Positions 25,757-33,948 of a stretch of DNA of 64,000 nt are shown one piece after another; the stretch's first letter is position 1; each line of letters opens with the position of its first letter. The notes under the pieces are model-generated. The model was not told the DNA's origin, made no database searches, and saw nothing but the letters and a program-made list of their open reading frames with translations. The DNA lies in assembly GCF_025567405.1 (NCBI RefSeq), contig NZ_JAOQKJ010000001.1, positions 310,001 through 374,000 of the forward strand, read 5' to 3'. The stretch is from Suilimivivens aceti (GTDB taxonomy: Bacteria; Bacillota; Clostridia; Lachnospirales; Lachnospiraceae). A program made the position numbers and the translations under genes.

Positions 25757-26935
25757 TTAATGGTGGAACAGGCGGATACCGGTAAATGCCATCACCATAT
25801 CATACTTGTCGCAGCATTCGATCAATGCATCATCCCTGACGGAGCCGCCAGGCTGTACAATGTATTTCACGCCGCTCTTATGGGCACGCTCCACATTGTC
25901 AGAGAAAGGAAAGAATGCATCTGAGCCAACCGTTACACCGGTGAGACTGTCAAGCCATGCTCTCTTTTCCTCTCTGGTAAACTCTTCAGGCTTCTCCTTG
26001 AATACACGCTGCCATGCTCCCTCTGCAAGGACATCCATACATTCATCACCCATGTAAACATCAATCGCATTATCTCTGTCTGCCCTGCCAAGACCGTCCA
26101 CAAACTTAAGGTTCATAACCTGGGGCGACTGACGCAGGAACCAGTTGTCTGCCTTCTGGCCTGCCAGCCTGGTACAATGGATCCTGGACTGCTGTCCCGC
26201 ACCGATGCCAATGGCCTGTCCGTCCTTTACATAGCATACAGAATTGGACTGTGTATATTTCAGTGTGATCAGGGCAATCTTCATATCGATCACTGCCTGC
26301 TCAGGAAGCTCTTTATTCTTCGTTACGATATTGGAGAACAGCTCTTCATTGATCACCAGTTCATTTCTTCCCTGTTCAAAGGTGATGCCATATACCTGTT
26401 TGCGTTCGATTGGTGCAGGCACATAGGATTCATCGATCTGGATCACATTGTAAGCACCCTTTTTCTTGGCCTTTAACAGCTCCAGTGCTTCCTCTGTATA
26501 TCCCGGTGCGATCACACCGTCTGATACCTCTCTCTTGATCAGCCTTGCCGTGTCCACATCACAGACATCTGACAGTGCGATGAAATCACCAAAGGAGCTC
26601 ATACGGTCTGCACCTCTTGCTCTCGCATATGCACAGGCAAGGGGAGAAAGCTCTCCAAGGTCATCCACCCAGTAGATCTTTGCAAGAGTGTCTGACAGCG
26701 GAAGTCCTACTGCTGCCCCTGCAGGAGATACATGCTTAAAGGAAGTAGCTGCCGGAAGTCCTGTGGCTGCCTTCAGTTCCTTTACAAGCTGCCAGCCGTT
26801 AAAGGCATCCAGAAAGTTGATGTAGCCGGGTCTGCCGTTTAAAACGGTAACCGGAAGCTCACTGCCATCCTCCATGAAGATACGGGACGGCTTCTGATTC
26901 GGGTTGCATCCATATTTTAACTGAATTTCTTTCAT
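25757..26935 (-). CDS. Stand-alone AICAR transformylase
   Basis: A 392-residue protein equal to the C-terminal transformylase domain of bifunctional PurH. It formylates AICAR (ZMP) with 10-formyl-tetrahydrofolate to give FAICAR, the last-but-one step to IMP. Seen: the domain opening LKYGCNPNQKP, ATSFKHVSPAGAA with the Lys-His catalytic pair, ACAYARARGADRMSSFGDFIALS, and AFFPFSDNVE near the end. The IMP cyclohydrolase domain normally found at the N-terminus of PurH is absent and is supplied by the separate PurO-type gene immediately upstream. ATG with AAGGGAG upstream. Confidence 0.93.
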   Translation of the reverse strand: MKEIQLKYGCNPNQKPSRIFMEDGSELPVTVLNGRPGYINFLDAFNGWQLVKELKAATGLPAATSFKHVSPAGAAVGLPLSDTLAKIYWVDDLGELSPLACAYARARGADRMSSFGDFIALSDVCDVDTARLIKREVSDGVIAPGYTEEALELLKAKKKGAYNVIQIDESYVPAPIERKQVYGITFEQGRNELVINEELFSNIVTKNKELPEQAVIDMKIALITLKYTQSNSVCYVKDGQAIGIGAGQQSRIHCTRLAGQKADNWFLRQSPQVMNLKFVDGLGRADRDNAIDVYMGDECMDVLAEGAWQRVFKEKPEEFTREEKRAWLDSLTGVTVGSDAFFPFSDNVERAHKSGVKYIVQPGGSVRDDALIECCDKYDMVMAFTGIRLFHH

Positions 26936-26961
26936 CGTATTTCTCCCTTCGTAAGACAGCT

Positions 26962-27675
26962 CTATTTATTTTTGTTCATGATTCTGGTGGTATATCTGCC
27001 GGTTTCAATCTCGATATAACGGACAAACAGGGATACCTTGTTGTCCTCATTCAGGCTCTCCCATAGCATATCCGTGAAAGCATCCATATCATCCGGGATT
27101 GCTACCAGCTTTGGTTCTCCTTCAAAGCTGGGAAGGGGATTGCCGTCATGCATATAGGTATGGATAAAATGTCCCTCTCCTGCTGCCGGATTCTCATAGG
27201 CAAAGGTATATCTGTTACAGCTGTCCGGATTACCGTTGTTGCTCTTCAAAATGGACATCGCATAGTTGTAGCCGCCGTTCTCAATGTGAATGATGCCGGA
27301 AATACGAGGGGTATAATTAGGACCGTCCGGCTCGAATTCCCTGCTCCTTAAGGACTGCTCAAAGGTAAGCTGCTTATCCATTCCTTCATAAATGGTATCT
27401 GTCTGGTCTCCGTTTGTTACGATCGTCTTATTCCCGAGTACTCTGACTGGCGCATAGATGATCAGACTGGGATCCTCCAGCTTGGATGGGTCAAATGCCT
27501 GTGTACGGATGCCTTCTCCGTCCTCAACAAAAACCCTGTTCCTGCTGTTGGTGCTTCTTCCCATGATAAAATAGGCTGTGACTGCATATCTGCCGTTGGC
27601 TGATTTCCCGATCACGATGCCTCTGCCGGGATATGCATTGTTCTGTAATTCTTCCTTCAGTGACAGTTGTTTCAT
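26962..27675 (-). CDS. purO: IMP cyclohydrolase, PurO-like (archaeal type)
   Basis: A 237-residue protein of the PurO-type IMP cyclohydrolase family, which closes FAICAR to IMP. Seen: the NAYPGRGIVIGKS opening, TAYFIMGRS with NSRNRVF, and the central YTPRISGI and NRYTFAYENP segments typical of this family; none of this resembles the PurH N-terminal domain. AAGGAGG precedes the chosen ATG; an open frame 50 codons longer runs through the riboswitch and is an artefact. Its position next to the transformylase and behind a ZTP riboswitch strongly supports the role. Confidence 0.9.
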   Translation of the reverse strand: MKQLSLKEELQNNAYPGRGIVIGKSANGRYAVTAYFIMGRSTNSRNRVFVEDGEGIRTQAFDPSKLEDPSLIIYAPVRVLGNKTIVTNGDQTDTIYEGMDKQLTFEQSLRSREFEPDGPNYTPRISGIIHIENGGYNYAMSILKSNNGNPDSCNRYTFAYENPAAGEGHFIHTYMHDGNPLPSFEGEPKLVAIPDDMDAFTDMLWESLNEDNKVSLFVRYIEIETGRYTTRIMNKNK

Positions 27676-27734
27676 GGTTATCCTCCTTGTTTTGAGTTTC
27701 AAATGGTCTGCATGATCATTTTCACATGCATGGT

Positions 27735-27783
27735 AATGAAAGAACCGCCTGAGCGGCACTTCAAAAGTGTTCGCCCAGGCGGT
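27735..27783 (-). terminator. Riboswitch-controlled intrinsic terminator
   Basis: A long hairpin with arms ACCGCCTG..., about 17 pairs with small mismatches, and a UUGA-type loop is followed on the minus strand by TCTTTCATT. Its ascending arm includes the CCGCCTGGGC box that the riboswitch aptamer needs, so aptamer and terminator are mutually exclusive. Ligand would let transcription continue into purO. Confidence 0.8.
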
Positions 27784-27870
27784 CGGCATTTTATTTATTA
27801 CCACGCTTCCCGTGAGTACTCTCACAACAGTTTTTGACTCCTGTCTTCCGCCAGTTGCGCAGTCCGTTAC
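27773..27870 (-). ncRNA. ZTP (pfl) riboswitch aptamer
   Basis: Read on the minus strand, the leader contains CGCAACTGGCGG, then a variable stem, then CACGGGAAGCGTGG, a short linker and GCCGACCGCCTGGGC. The 3' CCGCCTGGGC box and the upstream ACTGGCG and GGGAAGCG elements are the marks of the pfl motif that senses ZMP/ZTP. The downstream genes make the enzymes that consume ZMP, the ligand's parent. Found by pattern; no covariance search was run. Confidence 0.85.
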
Positions 27871-27877
27871 TATATTT

Positions 27878-27907
27878 ATAGTATCACGTTTTCACAGGGG
27901 TTGGCAA
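27878..27907 (-). promoter_or_regulatory. Candidate promoter of the ZTP-riboswitch operon
   Basis: TTGCCA and TACTAT on the minus strand, 18 bases apart, just upstream of the riboswitch. Transcription would start near 27871, giving a leader of about 195 bases before purO. Confidence 0.5.
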
Positions 27908-27918
27908 GCGGATTTCAA

Positions 27919-28791
27919 TTAATAGGTTAGTACTTCATGCCCAGTTTCTGTAACAGCAACCGTAATCTCCCACTGGGCTGACGGCTTGCCGTCTTCTGTA
28001 TAGACAGTCCAGCCATCTTCATCATCTACACAAACCTCACAGGTTCCCATATTGACCATAGGCTCAATGGTAAATACCATACCGGGAACCATCAGCATTT
28101 CTGTACCCTTCCTGGTAACATAGCTGACAAAGGGCTCCTCATGGAATTCAAGTCCAACGCCATGTCCACCGATGTCTACCACCACGCTGTAGCCATTTGC
28201 CTTCGCATGGTCATTGATCACCTGAGCCATGTCTCCAAGGAAGTTCCAGGGCTTTACCTGTTCAAGGCCAAGCTCCACGCACTCCTTCGTTACCTGCACC
28301 AGCTTTTTCTTTTCCTCACTGACCTCTCCAATGCAGAACATTCTGGAGGAATCGGAGAAGTAACCTTTATATATGGTAGAAACATCTACGTTGACGATCT
28401 CCCCCTCCTTCAGGATCCTATCAGGGGAGGGGATTCCGTGACATACCACTTCATCAATAGATGTGCAGACACTCTTCGGAAAGCCTTCATAATTCAAAGG
28501 TGCGGGAATACCGCCCATCCTTGTTGTCACATCATAGACCAGTCTGTCGATCTCTTCTGTGCTGACACCCGGCTTTATCATCTTCGCCACTTCATCCAGT
28601 ACTGCAATATTGATCACACTGCTGTCACGGATTCCCTGGATCTGTTCCGGTGTTTTCAGGATATCGTGTGTCGGGACGATATGCCCCTGCAATGCGTAAT
28701 GATGGATCTTTTCATCGAGTGCCATGTGACAGTTCTTGTACTTCTTACCGCTGCCGCACCAGCACATGTCATTTCTTCCCAGTTTTTCCAT
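27919..28791 (-). CDS. map: Methionine aminopeptidase type I with SEC-C zinc motif
   Basis: A 290-residue methionine aminopeptidase that trims the initiator Met from new proteins. Residues about 9-22 form a SEC-C zinc finger (CWCGSGKKYKNCH), followed by the pita-bread catalytic domain with metal ligands in VNVDVSTIYKGYFSD (two Asp), GGHGVGLEFHE (His), FTIEPM (Glu) and ITVAVTE (Glu). The SEC-C extension is common in clostridial MetAPs and probably binds the ribosome or a partner. It is the last gene of the tkt-rpe-map run, 31 bases after rpe. Confidence 0.94.
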   Translation of the reverse strand: MEKLGRNDMCWCGSGKKYKNCHMALDEKIHHYALQGHIVPTHDILKTPEQIQGIRDSSVINIAVLDEVAKMIKPGVSTEEIDRLVYDVTTRMGGIPAPLNYEGFPKSVCTSIDEVVCHGIPSPDRILKEGEIVNVDVSTIYKGYFSDSSRMFCIGEVSEEKKKLVQVTKECVELGLEQVKPWNFLGDMAQVINDHAKANGYSVVVDIGGHGVGLEFHEEPFVSYVTRKGTEMLMVPGMVFTIEPMVNMGTCEVCVDDEDGWTVYTEDGKPSAQWEITVAVTETGHEVLTY

Positions 28792-28822
28792 ATATCCTCG
28801 GTTCCAGACCTTCTAACAGGCC

Positions 28823-29512
28823 TTATTCAGTAACCGGCTTTCCGGCCTCTTCTTCACATTCATGGAATGCCTCCATGAAGTGTGCGATATTCTCACTGAT
28901 GCTTCTCTTCTTGAATACTGCTGATCCTGCTACACAGATATCAGCTCCTGCCCTCAGAACTTCCCGTACATTTTTCTTGCCGATACCGCCATCTACCTCT
29001 ATTTTCACCGGAAGGCAGTGGCTGTTAATATATTTACGAAGCTCTGCAATACGCCCATAGGCCTCATCCATAAAGGCCTGTCCGCCAAATCCCGGCTCTA
29101 CACTCATAATGAGGACAGTATCCAGCTTTGGCAGATAAGGATACACCTCTTCCAGTGGCGTGGAGGGTTTTATGGAAAGTCCCGCCTTTAGTCCCAGGGA
29201 ATGGATCCTGTCAATGACCTCATCCACATGGTCTGCCGCCTCTAAATGGAATGTGATGCCGTCCGCACCACATTCCGCAAAGTCTTTAATATAACGAATA
29301 GGATCTGTAATCATCAGATGTACATCAAAAAACTGGGTGGTTGCACTTCTGATCGAAGCAATCAGCGGCATACCAAAGGAAATACTAGGTACAAACATAC
29401 CGTCCATAACATCAATATGCAGATAATTCACACCTGCTTTCTGTATCTCCCTGATCTGTTCTCCCAGTATTGTAAAATCCGCTGCAAGCAGGGATGGTGC
29501 CAAAATGTACAT
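28823..29512 (-). CDS. rpe: Ribulose-phosphate 3-epimerase
   Basis: A 229-residue TIM-barrel enzyme that interconverts ribulose 5-phosphate and xylulose 5-phosphate. Seen: HIDVMDGMFVPSISFG with the catalytic Asp and metal-binding His, VHLMI, VEPGFGGQAF, and the phosphate-binding VDGGIG and AGSAVF. It lies between the transketolase subunit genes and map, forming a non-oxidative pentose-phosphate unit. Confidence 0.96.
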   Translation of the reverse strand: MYILAPSLLAADFTILGEQIREIQKAGVNYLHIDVMDGMFVPSISFGMPLIASIRSATTQFFDVHLMITDPIRYIKDFAECGADGITFHLEAADHVDEVIDRIHSLGLKAGLSIKPSTPLEEVYPYLPKLDTVLIMSVEPGFGGQAFMDEAYGRIAELRKYINSHCLPVKIEVDGGIGKKNVREVLRAGADICVAGSAVFKKRSISENIAHFMEAFHECEEEAGKPVTE

Positions 29513-29542
29513 AATTATTCTATCTCCAGATTCTTTATCCCT

Positions 29543-30484
29543 TTATTTCAGAAAATCACTGATCTGCCCATAAATGCCCTTGCCATCCAGCTTGTACTTC
29601 TCAAGCAGTGCAGAAGCAGATCCTGACTCACCAAAGCAATCCTGCATACCAATCTTCATTACCGGTACCGGATAGCTCTTGCAGAGTGCATCACAGACAG
29701 CGCTGCCAAGTCCGCCGATCACAGAATGCTCTTCCGCAGTCACAACCTTGCCGGTCTTCTTCGCAGACCTGATGATCAGTTCCTCGTCAAGAGGCTTGAT
29801 CGTGCAGATATTGATGACCTCTGCGCTGATGCCATCAGCTGCCAGCATCTCTGCTGCTTCCAGTGCATTACCTACACAGATACCAGTGGCAACGATGGTC
29901 AGGTCACTTCCTTCTCTGACTACGGTTCCCTTGCCGATCTCGAATTTGTAATCAGGCCTGTCATTGATCACCGGACATGCTGCACGTCCAAAGCGGAGAT
30001 AAACAGGACCTTCATGCTCAACAGCTGCCCTTACTGCTGCCTTGGCTTCAATATCATCTGCCGGGCACATAACTACCATTCCGGGAATGGTTCTCATCAG
30101 GGCGATATCCTCATTACACTGATGGGTTGCACCATCCTCTCCTACGGTGATCCCTGCATGGGTTGCACCGATCTTTACATTCAGATGAGGATAGCCGATA
30201 GAATTTCTTACCTGCTCAAAGGCTCTGCCTGCCGCAAACATAGCAAAGCTGCTGGCGAAGGGAATCTTACCCATGGTAGCCAGTCCCGCTGCAATTCCCA
30301 TCATATTACATTCTGCAATACCACAATCAATATGCCTGTCCGGATACGCTTTCTTAAATACGCCTGTCTTGGTCGCTGCTGCAAGATCTGCGTCAAGCAC
30401 AACAAGTTCCGGATATTCTGCTCCCAGCTCTACCAGCGCATTGCCGTAGCTTTCTCTGGTCGCGATCTTCTTTACCTCTGCCAT
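29543..30484 (-). CDS. Transketolase, C-terminal subunit
   Basis: A 313-residue protein equal to the pyrimidine-binding and C-terminal domains of transketolase. Seen: CGIAECNMMGIAAGLA with the Glu that activates thiamine diphosphate, THAGITVGEDGATHQ and a C-terminal swivel domain (VVTAEEHSVIGGLG). Split transketolases are usual in Clostridia and archaea. Its ATG overlaps the end of the N-terminal subunit gene by one base, so the two are coupled. Confidence 0.95.
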   Translation of the reverse strand: MAEVKKIATRESYGNALVELGAEYPELVVLDADLAAATKTGVFKKAYPDRHIDCGIAECNMMGIAAGLATMGKIPFASSFAMFAAGRAFEQVRNSIGYPHLNVKIGATHAGITVGEDGATHQCNEDIALMRTIPGMVVMCPADDIEAKAAVRAAVEHEGPVYLRFGRAACPVINDRPDYKFEIGKGTVVREGSDLTIVATGICVGNALEAAEMLAADGISAEVINICTIKPLDEELIIRSAKKTGKVVTAEEHSVIGGLGSAVCDALCKSYPVPVMKIGMQDCFGESGSASALLEKYKLDGKGIYGQISDFLK

Positions 30485-31326
30485 TATGCTTCCTCCTTCT
30501 TCAGCTCTTCGCTGATCTTCTCAAGATCTGCCATTGCGATAGCATACTCTTCATCGTTAGGCGCCTTGCCATGCCAGCCTGCCTGTCCTTCCATGAAGGA
30601 AACACCCTTGCCCTTGATGCTGTGAGCAATGATTGCTGTTGGCATACCCTTGGTCTCTCTTGCTTCCTTGAAGGCCGCGCGAAGGGCATCAAAATCGTGG
30701 GCATCCACATTGATCACATGGAAGTTGAAAGCCTTGAACTTTTCATCGATTGGATAAGGAGAGCATACCTGATCTACTGCTCCGTCGATCTGCAGTCCGT
30801 TATTATCTACGATCACTACCAGGTTGTCCAGCTTACGGAATCCGGCAAACATGGATGCCTCCCATACCTGTCCCTCCTGGATCTCACCATCTCCAAGGAG
30901 TGTATATACTCTGACATCACTCTGATCCAGCTTGGCACCAAGTGCCATTCCTGTTGCTGCGGAAATACCCTGCCCAAGAGATCCGCTTGACATATCCACA
31001 CCGGGAATATGCTGCATACAGGGATGTCCCTGCAGATAGGAACCCAGCTTTCTCAGGGTCTTGAGATCCTCAACCGGGAAATATCCTCTGTGCGCCAGTG
31101 CAGAGTAAAGTCCGGGGGCTGTATGTCCCTTGGACAGTACAAACCGGTCTCTGTCTGCTTTCCCCGGATCAGCAGGATCAATATTCATTTCTTCAAAATA
31201 CAGATACGTAAAAATATCTGCTGCAGACAGGGATCCACCAGGATGACCTGCCTTTGCGCTGTGGACAGCCGTTACGATGCCCTTACGCACTTCATTGGCC
31301 ATTTTCTTTAGCTCCAGATTATTCAT
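30484..31326 (-). CDS. Transketolase, N-terminal subunit
   Basis: A 280-residue thiamine-diphosphate-binding subunit. Seen: SAKAGHPGGSLSAADI, SKGHTAPGLYSAL, and the cofactor motif GDGEIQEGQVWEA ending in DNNGLQIDG. With the C-terminal subunit it transfers two-carbon units between pentose and hexose phosphates. It is first in the tkt-tkt-rpe-map run, with GGAGGT upstream of its ATG. Confidence 0.95.
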   Translation of the reverse strand: MNNLELKKMANEVRKGIVTAVHSAKAGHPGGSLSAADIFTYLYFEEMNIDPADPGKADRDRFVLSKGHTAPGLYSALAHRGYFPVEDLKTLRKLGSYLQGHPCMQHIPGVDMSSGSLGQGISAATGMALGAKLDQSDVRVYTLLGDGEIQEGQVWEASMFAGFRKLDNLVVIVDNNGLQIDGAVDQVCSPYPIDEKFKAFNFHVINVDAHDFDALRAAFKEARETKGMPTAIIAHSIKGKGVSFMEGQAGWHGKAPNDEEYAIAMADLEKISEELKKEEA

Positions 31327-31502
31327 GCTTACCTCCGTTTACCCGAAAAAACATTTTTTTAACCTTTTTTATTCTATCATATTGCCATACTTCCGTCTAC
31401 GTTAATTGTTGCTCTGATTTTCCCATTAACAGGGCATTTTTACAGCATTTTCCCTTACCGCACCGCATATAATGGATAGAAGTCCTCTTTAGGGAGTTTT
31501 CC
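31327..31502. promoter_or_regulatory. Divergent intergenic region between tkt and DUF885 genes
   Basis: 176 AT-rich bases. A perfect TATAAT at 31468-31473 lies 30 bases before the DUF885 start codon and is a likely -10 box, though no good -35 box is at the right distance. No clear minus-strand promoter for the tkt operon could be chosen by eye. Confidence 0.35.
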
Positions 31503-33326
31503 TTGAAATATCATTTCTTCCGTCAAAAAAAATATCTTGTTCCCGTTATGCTCCTCCTGCTCGTACTCCTTGCCGGCAGCTTTTTGGTTTTCCGCAGTGA
31601 TTCCCTTCTTTTCCGTCTGTATTCATCAAAGCTGTTTCATACGGAGCTGTCCGGCAACACTCTTACTCTTCATTACCTGATCGCTGATCCTTCCACCTAT
31701 GGTTTTAATGAAGATCCCGTTCTTCCTGTTTACACCGGTGCAGAAGAAGACCGGGAAAAGGAGACTACCTCCCTGAAAAATGCACTGTCCGTGCTTTCCA
31801 GGATCTCAACGGACCACCTCTCTTCCGAGGATGCCTATACCTGTCTGCTGACAGAACGCTATCTGCAGTCCCAGCTGAAAGCCACCGCCTTCCCTTATTA
31901 TCCGGAGCCCTTTTCCCCTGGAAGCGGGATCCAGAACAGCTTTCCTTCCCTTCTTGCCGACTATGCCTTCCGCAGCAGAAAGGATGTGGAGGATTATCTT
32001 TCCCTGCTGGAACAGTCCGGTGATTACCTTGACGGTCTCCTTCTCTATGAAAAGGAGAAAGCAGAAGCCGGTCTGTTCATGTCACATGCAGCCGCAGATA
32101 AGGTCATAAAGCAGTGCAGTACCATTCTTCCGGAAGATGCCCTCGATGGCTCTCATTTTCTTCAGAAGACATTTGAAGAAAAGGTTTCCCTTCTCGTAAA
32201 AGATGGCAGTATAAGTGAAGAAGACGGGAAAGTGTTCTGTGCCAGAAATGACAGCCTGCTCCAGTCCGTCCTTGCCCCCGCCTACGTGAAAATGGCTGAC
32301 ACCTTTACTTCCTTCCGGAAATATGGCCACACACCAGCCGGACTGTCCAGCCTTCCTGACGGAAAAGCTTACTATGAGTATCTTCTTTCTGCCACTACAG
32401 GCAGTAACCGTCCCATATCCGAAACCAAGCTTCTTCTCTACGAAGACTATGAGAATAATTATAATGCCCTGATTTCACTCCTTACAAAATATCCTGAGAT
32501 CGGTGACAGTGAGCTGACTGCTTCCCTGGATCTTTCCCTGTCCTCCGCCTCCGGTGCCCTAAAGCAGCTCCATGAACGGATCCAGAAGGATTTTCCTGTC
32601 CCCTGTGCTTCCGATCCACTCTCTCCTGTATCTGTCGTACTGAAAACGGTTCCTTCCTCCATGGAGGAATACACCAGCCCTGCCTACTACCTGATCTCCC
32701 CGATTGATGACTGGAGCACTCAGACGATCTGTCTGAACAGAAGCAATTTCCATGATAACCTGTCCCTTTACACCACCCTGGCCCATGAAGGCTATCCCGG
32801 GCATCTCTACCAGACTATTTACAGCAGACAGTATCTTGGAAAAATGGAAACACCGGCTCTCCGGTATCTTCTCCACTACGGCGGCTACACCGAGGGCTGG
32901 GCCTACTATGCGGAAAATCTCTCTTATGACTATGCCAGGGAAATGGCTGTGCACAATCCCCATGCTGCCGCTTACTACGAGGCCTGCCGGTTAAACCGTA
33001 ATCTCCACCTCGGACTCTACTCGCTTCTTGATATCGCTATCCATTACGATGGAGCTTCGAAAGAGCAGGTTGCCGGGATCCTTAAGACCATCGGCATCAC
33101 TGATCCTTCTTCTGTAGATTCCGTTTATGCTTATCTGACAGAGGAGCCCTGCAGCTATCCCAAATACTATGTGGGCTATCTGGAAATCCTGAAGCTGAAG
33201 GAAGAAGCCATGGTGCTGTGGGAAAAGGACTTCTCCCTGTACCGGTTCCACCAGTTCCTGTTGGAAAAGGGGCCTGCAGACTTCCAGTCACTGAGGGAGA
33301 TGCTGCCCCTGTATGCTGCCTCCTGA
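31503..33326 (+). CDS. DUF885-family putative zinc metallopeptidase, membrane anchored
   Basis: A 607-residue protein with a basic N-terminus and one membrane helix (about residues 10-30, VMLLLLVLLAGSFLVF), so most of it is outside the cell. The rest matches the DUF885 family, which is all-helical and carries a metallopeptidase-like HExxxGH motif, here HEGYPGH at residues 428-434, followed by YTEGWAYYAE. A peptidase role (release of small peptides or amino acids) is inferred from the motif; the family is poorly characterised. The start codon is TTG with AGGGAG upstream. Confidence 0.85.
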   Translation: MKYHFFRQKKYLVPVMLLLLVLLAGSFLVFRSDSLLFRLYSSKLFHTELSGNTLTLHYLIADPSTYGFNEDPVLPVYTGAEEDREKETTSLKNALSVLSRISTDHLSSEDAYTCLLTERYLQSQLKATAFPYYPEPFSPGSGIQNSFPSLLADYAFRSRKDVEDYLSLLEQSGDYLDGLLLYEKEKAEAGLFMSHAAADKVIKQCSTILPEDALDGSHFLQKTFEEKVSLLVKDGSISEEDGKVFCARNDSLLQSVLAPAYVKMADTFTSFRKYGHTPAGLSSLPDGKAYYEYLLSATTGSNRPISETKLLLYEDYENNYNALISLLTKYPEIGDSELTASLDLSLSSASGALKQLHERIQKDFPVPCASDPLSPVSVVLKTVPSSMEEYTSPAYYLISPIDDWSTQTICLNRSNFHDNLSLYTTLAHEGYPGHLYQTIYSRQYLGKMETPALRYLLHYGGYTEGWAYYAENLSYDYAREMAVHNPHAAAYYEACRLNRNLHLGLYSLLDIAIHYDGASKEQVAGILKTIGITDPSSVDSVYAYLTEEPCSYPKYYVGYLEILKLKEEAMVLWEKDFSLYRFHQFLLEKGPADFQSLREMLPLYAAS

Positions 33327-33387
33327 CTTTTGCAAAAAAGTCACCACGCCGCATATGACTGCAGCTGCACGGTGCAGGCTGCCGGAC

Positions 33388-33852
33388 TCAGTTTTCCTCC
33401 AGCATACCTTCGATATAACCGCCATCCCACAGCAGGATCTTCAGCTTCTTCGCCGCCTCTACCGCCGGTGTCGTGAAGTACTGATTGGTCATGACTGCCC
33501 CGACCATCCGGTCATAATAATCTCTTCCCGCATAGGCCTCCTGGATGGCCTTGACCCCTACCGGTGCCGTATAACGCTTGCACTGGATCGCATAGGTCAC
33601 CCCATCCTTCTGCGCCAGAATATCAATGCCATAATCTCCGCTCCCCTTCGTCACCTCAACCTCGGTAAAGCCCCTGTCAGCCAGAAGGTCTGCGCAGAAA
33701 TATTCAAATTCATGTCCCTCCATGTCCTCAAAGACATCCGGGGACTTTTTCTTTCTTTTCACAAAAAACACCAGAAGCACGATCAGCAATATGATCCCGG
33801 CTCCGGCACCCGCTATCCACAGCATTCCATTTATTGTCGCCATGTTGTCCAC
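33388..33852 (-). CDS. Membrane-anchored Mrr-like restriction-endonuclease-fold protein
   Basis: A 154-residue protein with an N-terminal membrane helix (GAGAGIILLIVLLVFFV) followed by a basic stretch and a cytosolic PD-(D/E)XK nuclease domain of the Mrr_cat type: FEYFCADLL, then GDYGIDILA and YAIQCKRY, giving the Asp ... Gln-x-Lys catalytic set of Mrr proteins. The most likely start is GTG, 7 bases after GGAGG; a TTG 30 bases upstream and an ATG 9 bases downstream are alternatives. It has no methylase or specificity partner nearby. It may degrade or restrict foreign DNA at the membrane; that is inference. Confidence 0.82.
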   Translation of the reverse strand: MDNMATINGMLWIAGAGAGIILLIVLLVFFVKRKKKSPDVFEDMEGHEFEYFCADLLADRGFTEVEVTKGSGDYGIDILAQKDGVTYAIQCKRYTAPVGVKAIQEAYAGRDYYDRMVGAVMTNQYFTTPAVEAAKKLKILLWDGGYIEGMLEEN

Positions 33853-33948
33853 ATCCTTTCCTCCAATTGACAAAACAGCCAAACCGCCTTACAATCGTTT
33901 CAGCTTCGACAATACAGCTGCGCAAAGAAGCAATATAAAGGAGTACTT

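Noticed and set aside
27676..27825. Extended N-terminus for PurO
   Set aside because: The extra codons translate the terminator and riboswitch; the AAGGAGG before 27675 sets the start.
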